This document shows, one piece after another, positions 63,768 to 64,000 of a DNA stretch of 64,000 bases. Both the position numbers and the translations under genes were made by a program. The stretch's first letter is position 1, and every line of letters starts with the position of its first letter. The DNA comes from Bacillaceae bacterium (GTDB taxonomy: Bacteria; Bacillota; Bacilli; Bacillales; Alkalibacillaceae): contig JACDOD010000008.1 in the NCBI GenBank assembly GCA_017656265.1, forward strand, positions 83,247 to 147,246. The letters are read 5' to 3'. Under the pieces are notes generated by a model that searched no databases, was not told the DNA's origin, and was given only the letters and a program-made list of their open reading frames with translations.

Positions 63768-64000
63768 CCTAGCTTCCCCCTTTTTTATCTACCTTTCATT
63801 GTAGGAAGAAAAAGACGGGTGGTTCAACTCGACAATTTTATGTATATATATACGACTTATTAAATCCTGTGATCTCGGATTACTGTCAACTTCTGATGAA
63901 CTTTCTGATAGGTTAGAACATGCAGCCCGGGACTATTTTATATTAAAAGTCAAGTCCTTAATTATGTGTAAATTCTGTCTGCAATGTTTCCCTTTTATAG
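63768..64000. other. Region upstream of rocF, no gene seen
   Basis: AT-rich DNA with no supported coding frame. It must contain the rocF promoter. TTGACT on the minus strand near 63950 is a possible -35 box, but a matching -10 box was not convincing. Confidence 0.4.

Overview
The window comes from a low-GC Gram-positive bacterium of the Bacillaceae. The right end carries the Bacillus-type order rocF-sigW-rsiW-cdaA-cdaR-glmM-glmS, including a glmS ribozyme and a SigW-type autoregulatory promoter. Ribosome binding sites are strong GGAGG types. The genus cannot be fixed from the sequence alone.

Layout. (1) 1-11460: a complete type I-B (Cst/Tneap) CRISPR-Cas locus on the minus strand (cas6-cas8b-cas7-cas5-cas3-cas4-cas1-cas2). 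A WYL-domain regulator lies upstream, a 22-repeat array lies beyond it, and the leader end of a second array runs off the left edge. Between the regulator and cas6 is a tiny separate transcription unit with two degenerate CRISPR repeats around one pseudo-spacer, with its own promoter and terminator. The 5' end of its guide matches the cas6 promoter region next to CCT. It looks like a crRNA-like guide for autorepression of the cas operon. (2) 11460-19360: ordinary chromosomal genes and decay (TetR and SDR remnants, Nudix hydrolase, katG, a 52-bp tandem hairpin repeat, GNAT, LRR lipoprotein, papain-like hydrolase). (3) 19365-55260: a composite island made by repeated Tn7-like insertions into the attTn7 site downstream of glmS. 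Element 1 (35127-55260) has recognisable ends, a 5-bp target duplication (ATCTA), tnsABCDE, and defence cargo: a type I restriction-modification system, an RloC-like anticodon nuclease candidate, and a RelA/SpoT-domain plus DGQHR-domain gene pair. To its left lies decayed element 2 (about 22643-35122), which carries a GH35/GH2 glycosidase, ABC transporter and LacI operon and truncated tns genes. Further left is a small remnant, element 3 (about 19365-22637), with an APH-family kinase, a flavin reductase-like protein and an ArsR-type regulator. (4) 55286-64000: the glmS-glmM-cdaR-cdaA-rsiW-sigW-rocF core region.

How it fits together. The glmS terminus acts as a safe docking site. Each new element inserts between glmS and the previous one, so age should increase away from glmS. 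tnsA and tnsB of element 1 each need a -1 shift at a homopolymer to give a protein of Tn7 length, and element 2 carries the same shifts inside a block of about 1.62 kb that appears identical. Several left-end-like sequences lie inside the island, which suggests that alternative left ends let the transposon pick up flanking genes. The most novel leads are the pseudo-CRISPR guide RNA upstream of cas6, the RelA/SpoT-DGQHR pair, and the stacked mosaic Tn7-like island.
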